A stretch of DNA of 64,000 nucleotides from Candidatus Avimonas narfae (GCA_904395335.1 CAJFNR010000067.1:1-64000), one strand, 5' to 3'; shown: positions 16,475 through 25,320, counted from the stretch's first letter. A program made the numbers and translations. The notes: generated from the sequence alone by a model not told the origin.

Positions 16475-17428
16475 ATGCTGGGTCAAACCATGGATCGGCG
16501 GAACGCCGCCCGCACCATCCGGGCTTCCGCCGCACATCTTCAGGATTATACGTTGCCGGAGGACAATATTTTCACGCTGTTTCTTTTGCGTTCCGGTTCC
16601 GCCGTCTGCCAGATTCATGGGGAGATCTGTTTCATCAAAGGGCCGGCCGCCATCTGTATCAATGAGCGAAAGGAATTTTCGGTGGAATGGCAGCAGTGTT
16701 CGGATCTCTACGCTATCTATTTTGATCCGTCTTTCATCAACATCAATATGACCGTCACCGCTTTGCGCAACAAACTAACGCCTGATCTGCAGGATACCTT
16801 TGGTTTTTTCCATCTCTCCCCTTTCCTGTTGGAAGACAAAGATAAACTGTATATCCGGCTGAGCGATGATACGGCCGAATGCCTGACCCGGTATTTTTCC
16901 TCTTTCAAGCATGAATTGGAGGAACAGCCGGACTGGTACTGGTCCTGCCGGGCGCGCTCCTATTTCATGGATATTATCGGCGTGCTGGAGCGTATCTATC
17001 ACAATTACTATATCGCCGCTCCCTTAACAGACGAGTGTCAAAGCCAGACCATTCCCACAGAATTGCAGAACATTTTGCTGCATATCAACAACCATCTGGA
17101 ATCCGATTTGAAGCTGGATGACATCTGCCAGAAATTTCTTTTGGGACGCAATACGGTAGAGCGTCTGTTCCGGTCTTATCTGAACGATTCCTTCTATGGA
17201 TACATCAAAAACCAACGTCTGGACCGTGTCCGGTACTATCTGCGCTTTACCGAACTGCGCGCCAAGGAAATCTGCCACCGGGTCGGGTTTTCCTCCTCGC
17301 AGAATCTGTGCAAATTTTTCAAGTCCATGACCGGCATGTCGCCCAATCAATACCGCGACAGCGAAGCCGCCAAACGGAAAGCCTTTTTAAACGTTACGCA
17401 AAATCAAAAAAAGGAGTCGTCATTATGA
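16475..17428 (+). CDS. AraC family transcriptional regulator
   Basis: A 317-residue regulator. The N-terminal part (cupin-like, with FLLRSGSAVCQIHGEICFIKG) probably binds a ligand. The C-terminal part has the two AraC helix-turn-helix units: LKLDDICQKFLLGRNTVERL and AKEICHRVGFSSSQNLCKFF, ending in the family motif GMSPNQYR. GGGGAGG lies 7 bases before the ATG at 16475. The gene lies 216 bp after the GHL10 gene and may control it. The stop overlaps the start of the small membrane gene behind it. Confidence 0.92.
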   Translation: MLGQTMDRRNAARTIRASAAHLQDYTLPEDNIFTLFLLRSGSAVCQIHGEICFIKGPAAICINERKEFSVEWQQCSDLYAIYFDPSFININMTVTALRNKLTPDLQDTFGFFHLSPFLLEDKDKLYIRLSDDTAECLTRYFSSFKHELEEQPDWYWSCRARSYFMDIIGVLERIYHNYYIAAPLTDECQSQTIPTELQNILLHINNHLESDLKLDDICQKFLLGRNTVERLFRSYLNDSFYGYIKNQRLDRVRYYLRFTELRAKEICHRVGFSSSQNLCKFFKSMTGMSPNQYRDSEAAKRKAFLNVTQNQKKESSL

Positions 17429-17550
17429 GAGAATATCGCCGGCCCAGCCGCGGTCTGTCCGTGGCGTCGTTCATTCTGGGAATCGTCACCATTCTCTGTG
17501 GAATGGCCGCCACAGTGCTGGGCGCTATCGGCATCGGCCGCAGCCGCTGA
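17425..17550 (+). CDS. 41-residue single-span membrane protein
   Basis: A short gene that size cut-offs usually miss. The ATG overlaps the stop of the AraC gene by 4 bases (ATGA), and AAGGAG lies 8 bases upstream. The product has a basic N-terminus (MREYRRPSRG) and one membrane helix, ASFILGIVTILCGMAATVLGAIG, split here as residues 14-25 and 26-36, then a short basic tail. A terminator follows 40 bases later. Function unknown; regulation together with the AraC protein is likely. Confidence 0.75.
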   Translation: MREYRRPSRGLSVASFILGIVTILCGMAATVLGAIGIGRSR

Positions 17551-17590
17551 CCCAAACATATGCCCCCCAGTATAGCCGGGGGCGAATGTC

Positions 17591-17629
17591 AAAACAGGGA
17601 GATGGTTTTTCAAACCATCTCCCTGTTTT
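17591..17629. terminator. Strong terminator, bidirectional in form
   Basis: An 18-bp perfect stem (AAAACAGGGAGATGGTTT and its complement) with a 3-base loop, starting with A and ending with T tracts. Confidence 0.9.
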
Positions 17630-17639
17630 GCGGATGCCC

Positions 17640-17900
17640 TGCTCGGTGTTGCAGGACAGCATGAATCAACGCATTTTTATTACAATTACTATCTGAATAG
17701 AGCCTTACAACCACCGGGCCAAGCTGCCGCGTTGATACACTTTTGAAGCAATTTTTCGGTAAGGCCAAATTTTTAGGACCACATAACGTTCCCTCCCGTT
17801 TGGCGTTGTGTGGGTAACTACATGCTTATACGAGGTTTTCGTTAAGTCGTTCCTTTTTCCACGGTTGCTCTTCGTATGATAACCTATCTACCTGCCCCTT
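17640..17900 (+). ncRNA. Candidate structured non-coding RNA
   Basis: No gene is visible in 17630-17993, but several stems can form: CCACATAACG with CGTTGTGTGG (around 17782-17817), ATCAACGC with GCGTTGAT, TGCCG with CGGTA, and ATACGA with TCGTAT. Two of these use G-U pairs that exist only in the plus-strand RNA. The sequence is less G+C rich than its surroundings. I could not match it to 6S RNA, RNase P, tmRNA or SRP RNA. The ends are estimates. Confidence 0.3.
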
Positions 17901-17993
17901 GAAGGAAAGGCTTTTCAGTGCGCTCCTTCATCCATAACATACAATATATGATAATCGGCCCCGTATTGTAGGCAATGGCTGACTTTTCATCTT

Positions 17994-19229
17994 CTACGGT
18001 GTTACTTCCGCTATGCGGCGGCGCAGGAACAGCCCGGAGGCCACCGGTTCCGCACAAGGAAGCCACACCGTCATTTGCGCATGATTAGCGGTTTCCAGTT
18101 CCTCTCCGTTCTCCGACCACAGAGAGGATACCGGCAGGGACAGCGGCTTCTTTCCCGGCACCAAGATCTCCAAAACATCCCCGCGGAAAAAACGGTTCCT
18201 CTGAGAAACCCGTAGGCGGCCGTCCCGCCATTCCTCCGACACCGCCGCCACCTCGTAAGGGCGCACGTAGCCTCCGGCCCGGACATTCTGCCCCGGAATA
18301 CCGAAATAAAAACCGGTTCCATAGGGGCGGTGGCTGACCTTTTCCGTCTCCTCCCTCACCCATTCCGGAGGGTGATATTCCGGAGAACAGCCGGAGGCGG
18401 CGTAGCCGTCCACCGCCATGCGGTAGGCGTTAACCGTTCCCGCCACATAGAATGCCGCCTTGGCCCGCCCTTCGATCTTCAGCGAAGTCACCCCTGCCTG
18501 CGCCAGCGCCGCCACATGCTCGATCATACACAGGTCGTTGGCATCCAGAATATAACTGCCGTCCTGCGTCTCCTCCACTGGAAAATACCGCCCCGGCCGC
18601 TTTTCCTCGGTCAGATGATAGCGCCACCGGCAGGGCTGGGCGCAGTCTCCCCGGTTGGCGTCCCGGCCGGTGAGGACATGGGACAACAGACACCGGCCGG
18701 AAACCGACAGACATTGGGAACCGTGGACAAAGCATTCCAGCTCCGGCCCGTCGGGATTTTTCTCCCGGATCCGGGCGATATCCCCCAGAGACAGCTCCCG
18801 AGAAAGCACCACGCGGGCGGCCCCCAGCTCCCCCAGGCGCCGGACGGCGGCACTGTTGACCGCCCCCAGCTGAACGGAAACATGCAGGTCGCACCGCGGC
18901 GCATACCGCTGTGCCAGCGCCATCACCCCCAGGTCGGCCACAATCAGAGCGTCCGCCCCCGCCGCCTGGACCAATTGAAGGAATTCGGGCAGTCGCTCCA
19001 GCTCCCCCTCATGGGGAAGCGTATTGCAGGTCACGTAGAGCTTCGCTCCCGCCTGGTGAGCCGTATCGGCAGCTTCCTTCAACCCCTGGGCGTCAAAGTT
19101 AGCCGCCGATGCCCGCATACCGAACTGCTTTCCGCCAACATACACGGCATCCGCCCCGTACCGCAGGGCCGCCGCCAGGCATTCCCGGTCCCCGGCAGGG
19201 GCCAGTATCTCCGGAATTCGCCGGTTCAT
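17994..19229 (-). CDS. U32 family peptidase-like protein (TrhP/RlhA group)
   Basis: A 411-residue TIM-barrel protein with the full U32 signature ECFVHGSQCLSVSGRCLLS (165-183) and cysteines (173, 180 and the CAQPC pair) expected to hold an Fe-S cluster. Family members act in tRNA or rRNA hydroxylation rather than proteolysis; the Bacillus TrhP proteins modify U34 of tRNA. Its position behind mltG resembles the yrrL-yrrN/O order of Bacillus, which supports that role. Start at 19229, 6 bases after GGGAGG. Confidence 0.88.
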   Translation of the reverse strand: MNRRIPEILAPAGDRECLAAALRYGADAVYVGGKQFGMRASAANFDAQGLKEAADTAHQAGAKLYVTCNTLPHEGELERLPEFLQLVQAAGADALIVADLGVMALAQRYAPRCDLHVSVQLGAVNSAAVRRLGELGAARVVLSRELSLGDIARIREKNPDGPELECFVHGSQCLSVSGRCLLSHVLTGRDANRGDCAQPCRWRYHLTEEKRPGRYFPVEETQDGSYILDANDLCMIEHVAALAQAGVTSLKIEGRAKAAFYVAGTVNAYRMAVDGYAASGCSPEYHPPEWVREETEKVSHRPYGTGFYFGIPGQNVRAGGYVRPYEVAAVSEEWRDGRLRVSQRNRFFRGDVLEILVPGKKPLSLPVSSLWSENGEELETANHAQMTVWLPCAEPVASGLFLRRRIAEVTP

Positions 19230-19244
19230 GGTCATCCTCCCATC

Positions 19245-19277
19245 CAAAAGCGGGGCGGAGAAGTTCTCCACCCCGCT
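19245..19277 (-). terminator. Intercistronic hairpin between mltG and the U32 gene
   Basis: On the minus strand AGCGGGGTGGAGAA pairs with TTCTCCGCCCCGCT (one G-U pair), followed by TTTT. It may be a leaky terminator that lowers expression of the U32 gene. Confidence 0.55.
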
Positions 19278-19294
19278 GAAATTTTGTGCCGGAA

Positions 19295-20821
19295 TCAATA
19301 GATATTGTACCTCTGCCGGTTGCGGTCGTGCTCCTCCTGCGTGCGGGCGTAGAGCGTGATGGGTTCACCGCTCACCGTCGCGTGGGCGAAGTAGAAGCAG
19401 CCCGTAATATCCTCACCGTCCACCTCGCTGGCCGGCTCCACTGCCGCTTCAATGGCTGCCAGGCCGGGGTTACAGATGGGTCCCACCGGGAGCCCCTGCC
19501 GCACATAGGTATAATAGGCCTCCTGTTGCGGCGTCACGGTATCCGGCTGAGGAACGATATTGTTGATGTAGTTCCAGGTGGAGTCGCATTCCAACCGGGG
19601 GAAGCGGTCAGGATTATCCAGACGGTTCCACAGCACACGGGAAATTCCCGCCATATCGTCATCTCCCGACGCTTCCGCCTGGATCAGAGAGGCTAAGGTG
19701 ATAATCTGATCCAGGGTGACTCCCCGCTCCTGCATACAGGAGTGCATCTTGCTCCATAGCTGCTTGTATTCGTCGGGGCGGTTGGTGGTTTCAATGCTGA
19801 TCTTGCTTTCAAAGTTATCCAGGAATTTGGTGATCACGGATTTGGCCGAGCTGCCGGTATAGAATTCATAGGTATCCGGGAACAGATACCCCTCCATACG
19901 GTACAGACGGTTCTCCGACTCATCCGCGCCGTTTTCCGGTATCCCCTCCAGGAAATCGTAGTCGAATTCATCCTCCCTCATGGAGGTATAAAAATCGCTG
20001 GCCGCGCATACGCCATTTTCCTCCAGGGTCTTGGCGATATCCTCCACCGTATACCCTTCCGGAATCGTCACGCTGACCACTTCCCGGGCCTGCCCACTCT
20101 GAAGCTGGGCGATAATACCGTTGTATCCCATATCGGCAGACAGGGTAACGGGGTTGTCCTCCCCATGGGGCTTATATGTCCCGTCCTTGCCCATGACCTT
20201 GGAATACAGGGCAAAAATAAAGGGGTGATCGATAATGCCCTTTTCTTTGAGCTCCTGGGCGATTTCCTGGGTGGTGGCCCCTTCGGGAATCACGATGTCG
20301 ATTTTTTGCTCCGATTTATTGAAGCCCAGCATGTCGATGGCGCCGACGATGAGGAAACAGGCCAGGCCGATGGAAACCCCCAGCACCAGCACCCCGTAAA
20401 TGACACTGGTCAGCACTTTCCAATTGACCTTGGAGCCTTCTTTTTTCTTTTGCCCCTTCGTCTTTTCCGCCGTTTTTTCATCTCCTGCCGGTGTGGCTTT
20501 TCCGGTATCCCTCGGCTCCTCTTTCCCGGCTGGGGAAGGGGCCTTTTCCCCCTCCGCCCAGGCGTAATCTCCCGCTGGCGGCACCGGGCGGCTCTTCGGC
20601 TCTGAGGAATCCGGCATCACAGCCGAGGCGGGATCCGCCCCCGTCTGTCCGTCGGGCTCCTCCAGATCCAGATTCAGCTTGAAATTGTCCACCTTGGAGC
20701 GGCGCTCCTCCTGGATCTTCTCCAACATTTGATCCGCGTTCTCCTCGGAAGAGGGGGCGGAAGGCTGTTTGTTTTTCAGTTCGTTCAGGATCTTATCGAC
20801 GTCCTCCGACAAGGAAATCAC
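19295..20821 (-). CDS. mltG: Endolytic murein transglycosylase MltG
   Basis: MltG cleaves nascent glycan strands and sets their length. The 508-residue protein has a long, charged cytoplasmic tail (residues 1-133), one membrane helix (about 135-160), a LysM-like part (IVIPEGATTQEIAQELKEKG, VSVTIPEGYTVEDIA) and the YceG catalytic domain with the Glu in LASLIQAEA, plus RVLWNRL and NPGLAAIEAA. The tail is unusually long and contains a KVDNFKLNLDLEEPD stretch. It overlaps the 5-FCL gene by 4 bases. Confidence 0.95.
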   Translation of the reverse strand: MISLSEDVDKILNELKNKQPSAPSSEENADQMLEKIQEERRSKVDNFKLNLDLEEPDGQTGADPASAVMPDSSEPKSRPVPPAGDYAWAEGEKAPSPAGKEEPRDTGKATPAGDEKTAEKTKGQKKKEGSKVNWKVLTSVIYGVLVLGVSIGLACFLIVGAIDMLGFNKSEQKIDIVIPEGATTQEIAQELKEKGIIDHPFIFALYSKVMGKDGTYKPHGEDNPVTLSADMGYNGIIAQLQSGQAREVVSVTIPEGYTVEDIAKTLEENGVCAASDFYTSMREDEFDYDFLEGIPENGADESENRLYRMEGYLFPDTYEFYTGSSAKSVITKFLDNFESKISIETTNRPDEYKQLWSKMHSCMQERGVTLDQIITLASLIQAEASGDDDMAGISRVLWNRLDNPDRFPRLECDSTWNYINNIVPQPDTVTPQQEAYYTYVRQGLPVGPICNPGLAAIEAAVEPASEVDGEDITGCFYFAHATVSGEPITLYARTQEEHDRNRQRYNIY

Positions 20822-21459
20822 GCTCCCGTACCTTTTCTTTTGTCGTCCTTATGCTCTTCTGCGCGCTTTTTTTCATCGCCAGTCCGGCGCAGAAAGCGCT
20901 CCGTTACAATGAGCTCCACCGGCCGGTCAAAACGGCCATGAGGCAGCCGGGGCCGCACGCAGCTGCTGTAGCACAGCCCCACCATCCGTCCACGGAAACC
21001 GGCTAGATACCGATCATAATACCCCTTGCCGTATCCGAGACGATATCCTCTCCAATCATAACACAAAGCAGGCACCAGACACAAGCCATCGGCGCCCCGG
21101 GGCAGTAAAAATTTTGGATCAGGCCGGGGCTCCAGCACCCCGAAAGCCCCCGGCTCTAGGTCATTCAGGCTGAGAATACGATAAAATTCCATATCCCTGG
21201 TACCGGGCACGCAGCGCGGCACCGCCACCCGCTTGCCGTCCGCCAGAGCCTGGCGGATGATTTCCCGGGTGTCCACTTCGATATCGGTGGAAACATAGGT
21301 CAGCAGCGTCTGGCAGCGCCGGTACTGCCAGAGTGAGCGCACCCGCATAGCAATAGCGTGGTCCGCCCGTTGCTTGTCCTGCGGCGGCATGGCCCGACGC
21401 AGCGCCTTATACCGCTCCCTCATGCCGGCTTTCAGCGGCCGGATATCCCCTATCGGCAT
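20818..21459 (-). CDS. 5-formyltetrahydrofolate cyclo-ligase
   Basis: The enzyme converts 5-formyl-THF to 5,10-methenyl-THF using ATP. The 213-residue protein has the family signature GYGKGYYDRYL, the N-terminal basic helix (KAGMRERYKALRRAM) and VPRCVPGTRDMEF. The last 20 residues are a charged extension. GGGAG lies 8 bases before the ATG at 21459. It overlaps the DJ-1 gene's end by 10 bases and mltG by 4, indicating a tight operon. Confidence 0.95.
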   Translation of the reverse strand: MPIGDIRPLKAGMRERYKALRRAMPPQDKQRADHAIAMRVRSLWQYRRCQTLLTYVSTDIEVDTREIIRQALADGKRVAVPRCVPGTRDMEFYRILSLNDLEPGAFGVLEPRPDPKFLLPRGADGLCLVPALCYDWRGYRLGYGKGYYDRYLAGFRGRMVGLCYSSCVRPRLPHGRFDRPVELIVTERFLRRTGDEKKRAEEHKDDKRKGTGA

Positions 21460-21995
21460 TGGAGCGACTCCCGCAGCTTCCGCGCCTCCTCCGGAGAGAC
21501 CAGTTCCGCCACGATGGCCAGAGCAAAATCCACGGCCACGCCGGCCCCCTTCGCCGTAATCAGCCGTCCATCTGTCACCACCGGCTCCTCGCTCAACTGT
21601 GCTCCTTCCAGCTCCCCTTCAAAGCCCGGGAAGCAGATGGCCCGGCACCCTCTAAGCAAACCCTTGTGGCCCAGAATGGACGGCGCGGCACAGATGGCAC
21701 AGAGGTAAGCGCCGCTTTTTTCCGCTTTCTCCAGACAGCGCTGAACCACAGCGGACTGTTCCAGATGGCGGGTCCCCGGCATTCCGCCAGGCAGCACCAA
21801 GGCCTGCAGCGACACTCCCTCTGCTTCGCTCTCCCGGATATCCGCAGCCACCTCGATTCCATGGGCTCCTTTTACCCGGAGATCGGGGGTACCCACAGCG
21901 ACCGTCATCGTCTCCAACCCGGCCCGGCGCAGCACATCCACCGTGGCCAATGCCTCGATCTCCTCAAAGCCGGGGGCCAAAAACACCTGAATCAT
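21450..21995 (-). CDS. DJ-1/PfpI family protein
   Basis: A 181-residue protein of the DJ-1/ThiJ class: FLAPGFEEIEALATVDVLRRAG at its start (conserved Glu after the first strand), LVLPGGMPG, and the nucleophile elbow AICAAPSIL. DJ-1 proteins act as glyoxalase/deglycase-type or chaperone-like enzymes; the exact role here is unknown. The ATG at 21995 gives the normal family length and leaves 22 bases after the GNAT gene; alternatives up to 22025 add residues not seen in relatives. Confidence 0.9.
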   Translation of the reverse strand: MIQVFLAPGFEEIEALATVDVLRRAGLETMTVAVGTPDLRVKGAHGIEVAADIRESEAEGVSLQALVLPGGMPGTRHLEQSAVVQRCLEKAEKSGAYLCAICAAPSILGHKGLLRGCRAICFPGFEGELEGAQLSEEPVVTDGRLITAKGAGVAVDFALAIVAELVSPEEARKLRESLQCR

Positions 21996-22017
21996 GGAGT
22001 TGCACATCCTTTTCCTG

Positions 22018-22872
22018 TCAGTCAAAGGCCAGCCCCAGGTAAGGGGCTGCTCCCTGTATGTTCCATGCCCGGGCCCGCTCCGTCAGCGGGCAGAGCATGC
22101 CAAAATCCTCCGCCTTTTCCACGCCCTGCGGCACCGGGCTCCGAAGCCGCAGGGCTTCTCCCGCGGCATCCGAAAAAAGCCGGAGCTGCTCTTCCCTCTC
22201 TGCCGGATGGCACAGGAATTCCCGCACCAGCAGCGGGAAACCGCTGTCCCCGGGCTCACAAAGAGCAACGCCCTTACTGGACAGCCACACGCCGCCCCCG
22301 TTTTTCACCGCCGCGTCCACCGCATAGGCCAGCAGGTGGGGGGGCCATTCCACCCACCATTCCCGGTGGGACAGATACCGGTTCCGGCAGAGGGCATATT
22401 CCCCAGCGTCCGTCGAAAAGAAAAGCCCGCTTCCCCTCTTTTTTCCCTCTTTCACCTCTATGACGGTCCGAAAAAAGGGACGGTAGCCGAACCGGGCATA
22501 ATAGGCGGCCAGTCCCTGCTCCGCCGGCAGGAGGCAGGAGGCCTCCACCCCGCGCTCCCTTCCCACCCGGAAGGTTTCGCACAGCACCCGGGCGAAAAGG
22601 CCGCGCCCCCGTCTGTCCGGCCGGGTAGCCGCCGCGTAAAGGTAATGAAGCGCAGCCGGTCCCTCCGGCGTATGCAGCACGGCCGGAAGCAGAAAAGCCA
22701 TGGAAACCGGGCGGCCCTCCTGACGGAAGACCACGCAGTTAAGGGGCTGAAAGACTCGCTGGAAAAAGAACGCGACGCCCTCCTCGGTATCCTCAGGAAA
22801 GGAAAGCCGCCACAGTTTTTTCAGCTCCGGCGCCTCTTGAGCGTCGGCCAGTCCCACACCCTCCCGGTTCAT
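22018..22872 (-). CDS. GNAT family N-acetyltransferase (Eis-like)
   Basis: A 284-residue protein with an N-terminal GNAT domain. The acetyl-CoA loop is seen in YLYAAATRPDRRGRGLFARVL, followed by GLAAYYARFGYRPFF. The extra C-terminal region of about 130 residues resembles the sterol-carrier-like second half of Eis-type acetyltransferases. The substrate is unknown. It lies 21 bases after the DUF2156 gene in the long minus-strand operon. Confidence 0.8.
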   Translation of the reverse strand: MNREGVGLADAQEAPELKKLWRLSFPEDTEEGVAFFFQRVFQPLNCVVFRQEGRPVSMAFLLPAVLHTPEGPAALHYLYAAATRPDRRGRGLFARVLCETFRVGRERGVEASCLLPAEQGLAAYYARFGYRPFFRTVIEVKEGKKRGSGLFFSTDAGEYALCRNRYLSHREWWVEWPPHLLAYAVDAAVKNGGGVWLSSKGVALCEPGDSGFPLLVREFLCHPAEREEQLRLFSDAAGEALRLRSPVPQGVEKAEDFGMLCPLTERARAWNIQGAAPYLGLAFD

Positions 22873-22893
22873 GCGCCACTCCTCCCGTTTTCC

Positions 22894-23796
22894 TCATTTT
22901 TCACGGCAGACGTATTTCTCCAGCAGTATCGCGGGATGATAGGACTGCTTAGCCCTCCGGAGGCCGTCCAGCCCCAGATCGTTTTCCCGGTTGATATAAC
23001 GGTAATCCCTCAGTTCCCGGGACACAAACTCCCGGTTGATGACAGTATACGCTGTCCCATAATCCGGCAGGGCCTTCTCCACATGGACGTCAAAGCTCTC
23101 CCGGTTAATGGGGGAACCAAACGTAAAGGCAATCGCCTTACCATCCACACGGATCAGCCCGCCGACAATTCCCAGCTCGCGCCGAAGCCCCAGAGCTTCC
23201 CGGATGGCACACCGCTCGGATTTCAGCCCTCGGTCTTCACAGTTGCCTTTTTGGCGGCACCATTCCCGGGACAGCTCGATGACATCCTCCGTGTTCCCAT
23301 CGTCCAGCGGTTCATAGGTCCAGGCATATGCCCGGCTGAACGCCGCGATATGGTTGCGCTTGGAGTGATACTTTTTCCCCGGCAGCTCCGCCAGATCCCC
23401 GCTATTGTACAAATAATCGAAGTCCCCTGGAGACGGTTCGATGCTCAGCTTTCCCGGATACCACTGTTCTATCTGCGCCGCCAGTGCGGCATCCGCGCCA
23501 TACAGCACAAAAGGCCGGCCTTCTCCCCGAGCGTGATTCCACAGCCGTTCAATCCCTTCCCGCATATCGCCGCCCACAGGGGGCAGATACGATTCACCGG
23601 AACAGATATACAGCACGCCGTCCTGAAGGGCAATGCGGTTGTGATAAAACTTGCGCCACATGAATAGGGTGGTAAACGAATATTCGCAGCCGTTACCTCC
23701 GCTCCGCTCCAGAAGGGGCGCCGCCCACTGGCGATCCTCCTGCTTCAGCTCACGGAATTCCAGCGTAGTTTGTGATGTCGTCAGCAAGCAATCCAA
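22894..23796 (-). CDS. DUF2156 domain protein
   Basis: A 300-residue protein of the DUF2156 family, whose fold is two GNAT-like halves as in the lysyl-transferase domain of MprF. Visible are NGCEYSFTTLFMWRKFY, KKYHSKRNHIAAFSRAY (a basic motif shared by the family), AFTFGSPINRESFDVHVEKA and the ending YHPAILLEKYVC. No membrane helices are present, unlike MprF. A transferase using aminoacyl-tRNA or acyl-CoA is an inference. Start GC-rich region is well placed, 13 bases after the kinase gene. Confidence 0.85.
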   Translation of the reverse strand: MDCLLTTSQTTLEFRELKQEDRQWAAPLLERSGGNGCEYSFTTLFMWRKFYHNRIALQDGVLYICSGESYLPPVGGDMREGIERLWNHARGEGRPFVLYGADAALAAQIEQWYPGKLSIEPSPGDFDYLYNSGDLAELPGKKYHSKRNHIAAFSRAYAWTYEPLDDGNTEDVIELSREWCRQKGNCEDRGLKSERCAIREALGLRRELGIVGGLIRVDGKAIAFTFGSPINRESFDVHVEKALPDYGTAYTVINREFVSRELRDYRYINRENDLGLDGLRRAKQSYHPAILLEKYVCREK

Positions 23797-23809
23797 GTCC
23801 TTTCCCTAT

Positions 23810-24475
23810 CTACTTGTTTTCTTCCGGAAGCAGCGCGATCAGCTTCTCCGTGATTGTCTGCACAGGCAGCGGCTCCCCGTTTTCCGCACAGGGGACCACC
23901 TGCCAGCCATCCACTCCGGCGGCAAACAGGGCCGCCTCCCGGCACCGGGAAAGATACGCCACATCCTGCTCGTGGATGTCTCTGCGGGAAGCGTCTCCGC
24001 CATACCGCTGGCTCAGCAGGCGCTGGGACACCTCCACGGGCATATCCAGAAAAACCACCGTATCCGGCCGGGGCAAGCCCAGCCGGCCGTATTCGTATTC
24101 CCGAAGCCAGTTGAGATAGCTCTCCCATTCCTGCCGCGGCAGCTTGGACATCTGATGAATGGCGTTGGAGGTGGTGTACCGCGCCGCCAGAATCAGCGTC
24201 CCGGCTTCATAAGCCGTCTGCCAAAACTGGCGGTAGCTGGCATACCGGTCCACGGCGTAAAAGGAAGAAGCGGCATAGGCGTTGACCTCTGCCGGGTCCG
24301 ATCCGAAGGCCCCGCTCAGATACAGCTTTACCAGCGCCGAGGAGGGCTGGTCATAATCGGGGAAGCTGATCTTCTGATAGCTTGTCCCGCGGCTGTCCAG
24401 ATACTCGCTCAGGCGTTCAAACTGTGTGGATTTTCCGCTTCCGTCCAGGCCATCGATGACCATCAGTCGTCCCAT
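23810..24475 (-). CDS. Thymidylate kinase family protein
   Basis: A 221-residue P-loop kinase. It has FIDGLDGSGKST-like Walker A (VIDGLDGSGKST, residues 6-17), a DRYASYR motif matching the DR[YH] of dTMP kinases, AARYTTSNAIHQMSK and the FLDMPVEVSQRL lid region. It probably phosphorylates dTMP. Because it directly follows thyX, the two would supply dTTP in sequence. It is more divergent than a standard Tmk, so a second, main tmk could exist elsewhere in the genome. Confidence 0.85.
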   Translation of the reverse strand: MGRLMVIDGLDGSGKSTQFERLSEYLDSRGTSYQKISFPDYDQPSSALVKLYLSGAFGSDPAEVNAYAASSFYAVDRYASYRQFWQTAYEAGTLILAARYTTSNAIHQMSKLPRQEWESYLNWLREYEYGRLGLPRPDTVVFLDMPVEVSQRLLSQRYGGDASRRDIHEQDVAYLSRCREAALFAAGVDGWQVVPCAENGEPLPVQTITEKLIALLPEENK

Positions 24476-24487
24476 GTATACATCCTC

Positions 24488-25252
24488 TCAATCCTGTACA
24501 GAATAGCGGGCACGCATCTCCGCCGCCCGTCCGCAGGACATTTTTCCCTCGGGGCAGGGCCCCGCCACACAGCCCGGGCCGGCGGTACGGAACAGATGGG
24601 GCGCCGCCTCCTGGCACAAATGCAACATTTTTTCCGCCAACTCCCGAATCTCCCATTGGGCGCGGTTGCAACAGCGCAGCCGGAAGAAATTCCGCAGACT
24701 GCGGGCATTCATGGTCACCACCATTTTTGTCGTGCAGGCGTTGGGCAGCACAAACCGGGCATCCTCGATGGCCTTTTTCTCCGCCGCGCGCTCCGCCGCT
24801 TTTTGGCTCATGCCGGACTGCAAAAACGCTTCCACATACTTTTCCGCCAGCACCGCTTTCAGCCGCTCATAGTGGCGCTGATCCTCTTCCATCGCCCGGA
24901 GGTATTCCTCTTTGGCTTCAGGAATGGCCTCAATTTCCGGCGGTAGCACAAACTCAAAGTGATCCTCCGCCACATACCGCTGGCTCTGCACACTGAAGGA
25001 GGCCAGACGGTGGCGCGTGATCTGCGCCAGCAACGAACGGGATACCCCTTCGATACCAAACGTAAAACTGGCATGCTCGATAGGGCTCTCGTGGCCGATC
25101 TCCGCCAGCATATCCACAAATGACGCCGTTTTTTCCTCCGTCATGCCGTCCATCAGCTCATCAATAGTGGACGGCGAATAACACAGCCGCGCCGCAGCGG
25201 CCACGGTCTGTTCCGGCTGAGGCGTAAAGGCTAACAGCTGTACATTTAACAT
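24488..25252 (-). CDS. thyX: FAD-dependent thymidylate synthase
   Basis: ThyX makes dTMP from dUMP using FAD and methylene-THF. The 254-residue protein carries the ThyX motif RHRLASFSVQSQRY and the conserved HESPIEHASFTFGIEGVSRS, with the LRNFFRLRCCNRAQWEIRELA region near the C-terminus. A Cys-rich end (CVAGPCPEGKMSC) is typical of clostridial members. It is the first gene of the minus-strand operon. Presence of ThyX fits an anaerobe without thyA. Confidence 0.96.
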   Translation of the reverse strand: MLNVQLLAFTPQPEQTVAAAARLCYSPSTIDELMDGMTEEKTASFVDMLAEIGHESPIEHASFTFGIEGVSRSLLAQITRHRLASFSVQSQRYVAEDHFEFVLPPEIEAIPEAKEEYLRAMEEDQRHYERLKAVLAEKYVEAFLQSGMSQKAAERAAEKKAIEDARFVLPNACTTKMVVTMNARSLRNFFRLRCCNRAQWEIRELAEKMLHLCQEAAPHLFRTAGPGCVAGPCPEGKMSCGRAAEMRARYSVQD

Positions 25253-25291
25253 CCGGGCATGCCCCCTGTTATTCCTTGATGGTTGCCTTTG

Positions 25292-25320
25292 AGTATAGCA
25301 GAAAAAGGGGCGGGAATCAA
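25292..25320 (-). promoter_or_regulatory. Predicted promoter of the thyX operon
   Basis: On the minus strand TTGATT (25320-25315) and TATACT (25297-25292) have a 17-bp spacer, about 40 bp before the thyX ATG. Confidence 0.6.

Noticed and set aside
24488-25252. Possibility that the thyX operon includes folC-type partners of folate metabolism by design
   Set aside because: 5-FCL and thyX are both folate-linked, but intermediate genes (DUF2156, GNAT, DJ-1) are unrelated, so a pathway operon cannot be claimed.
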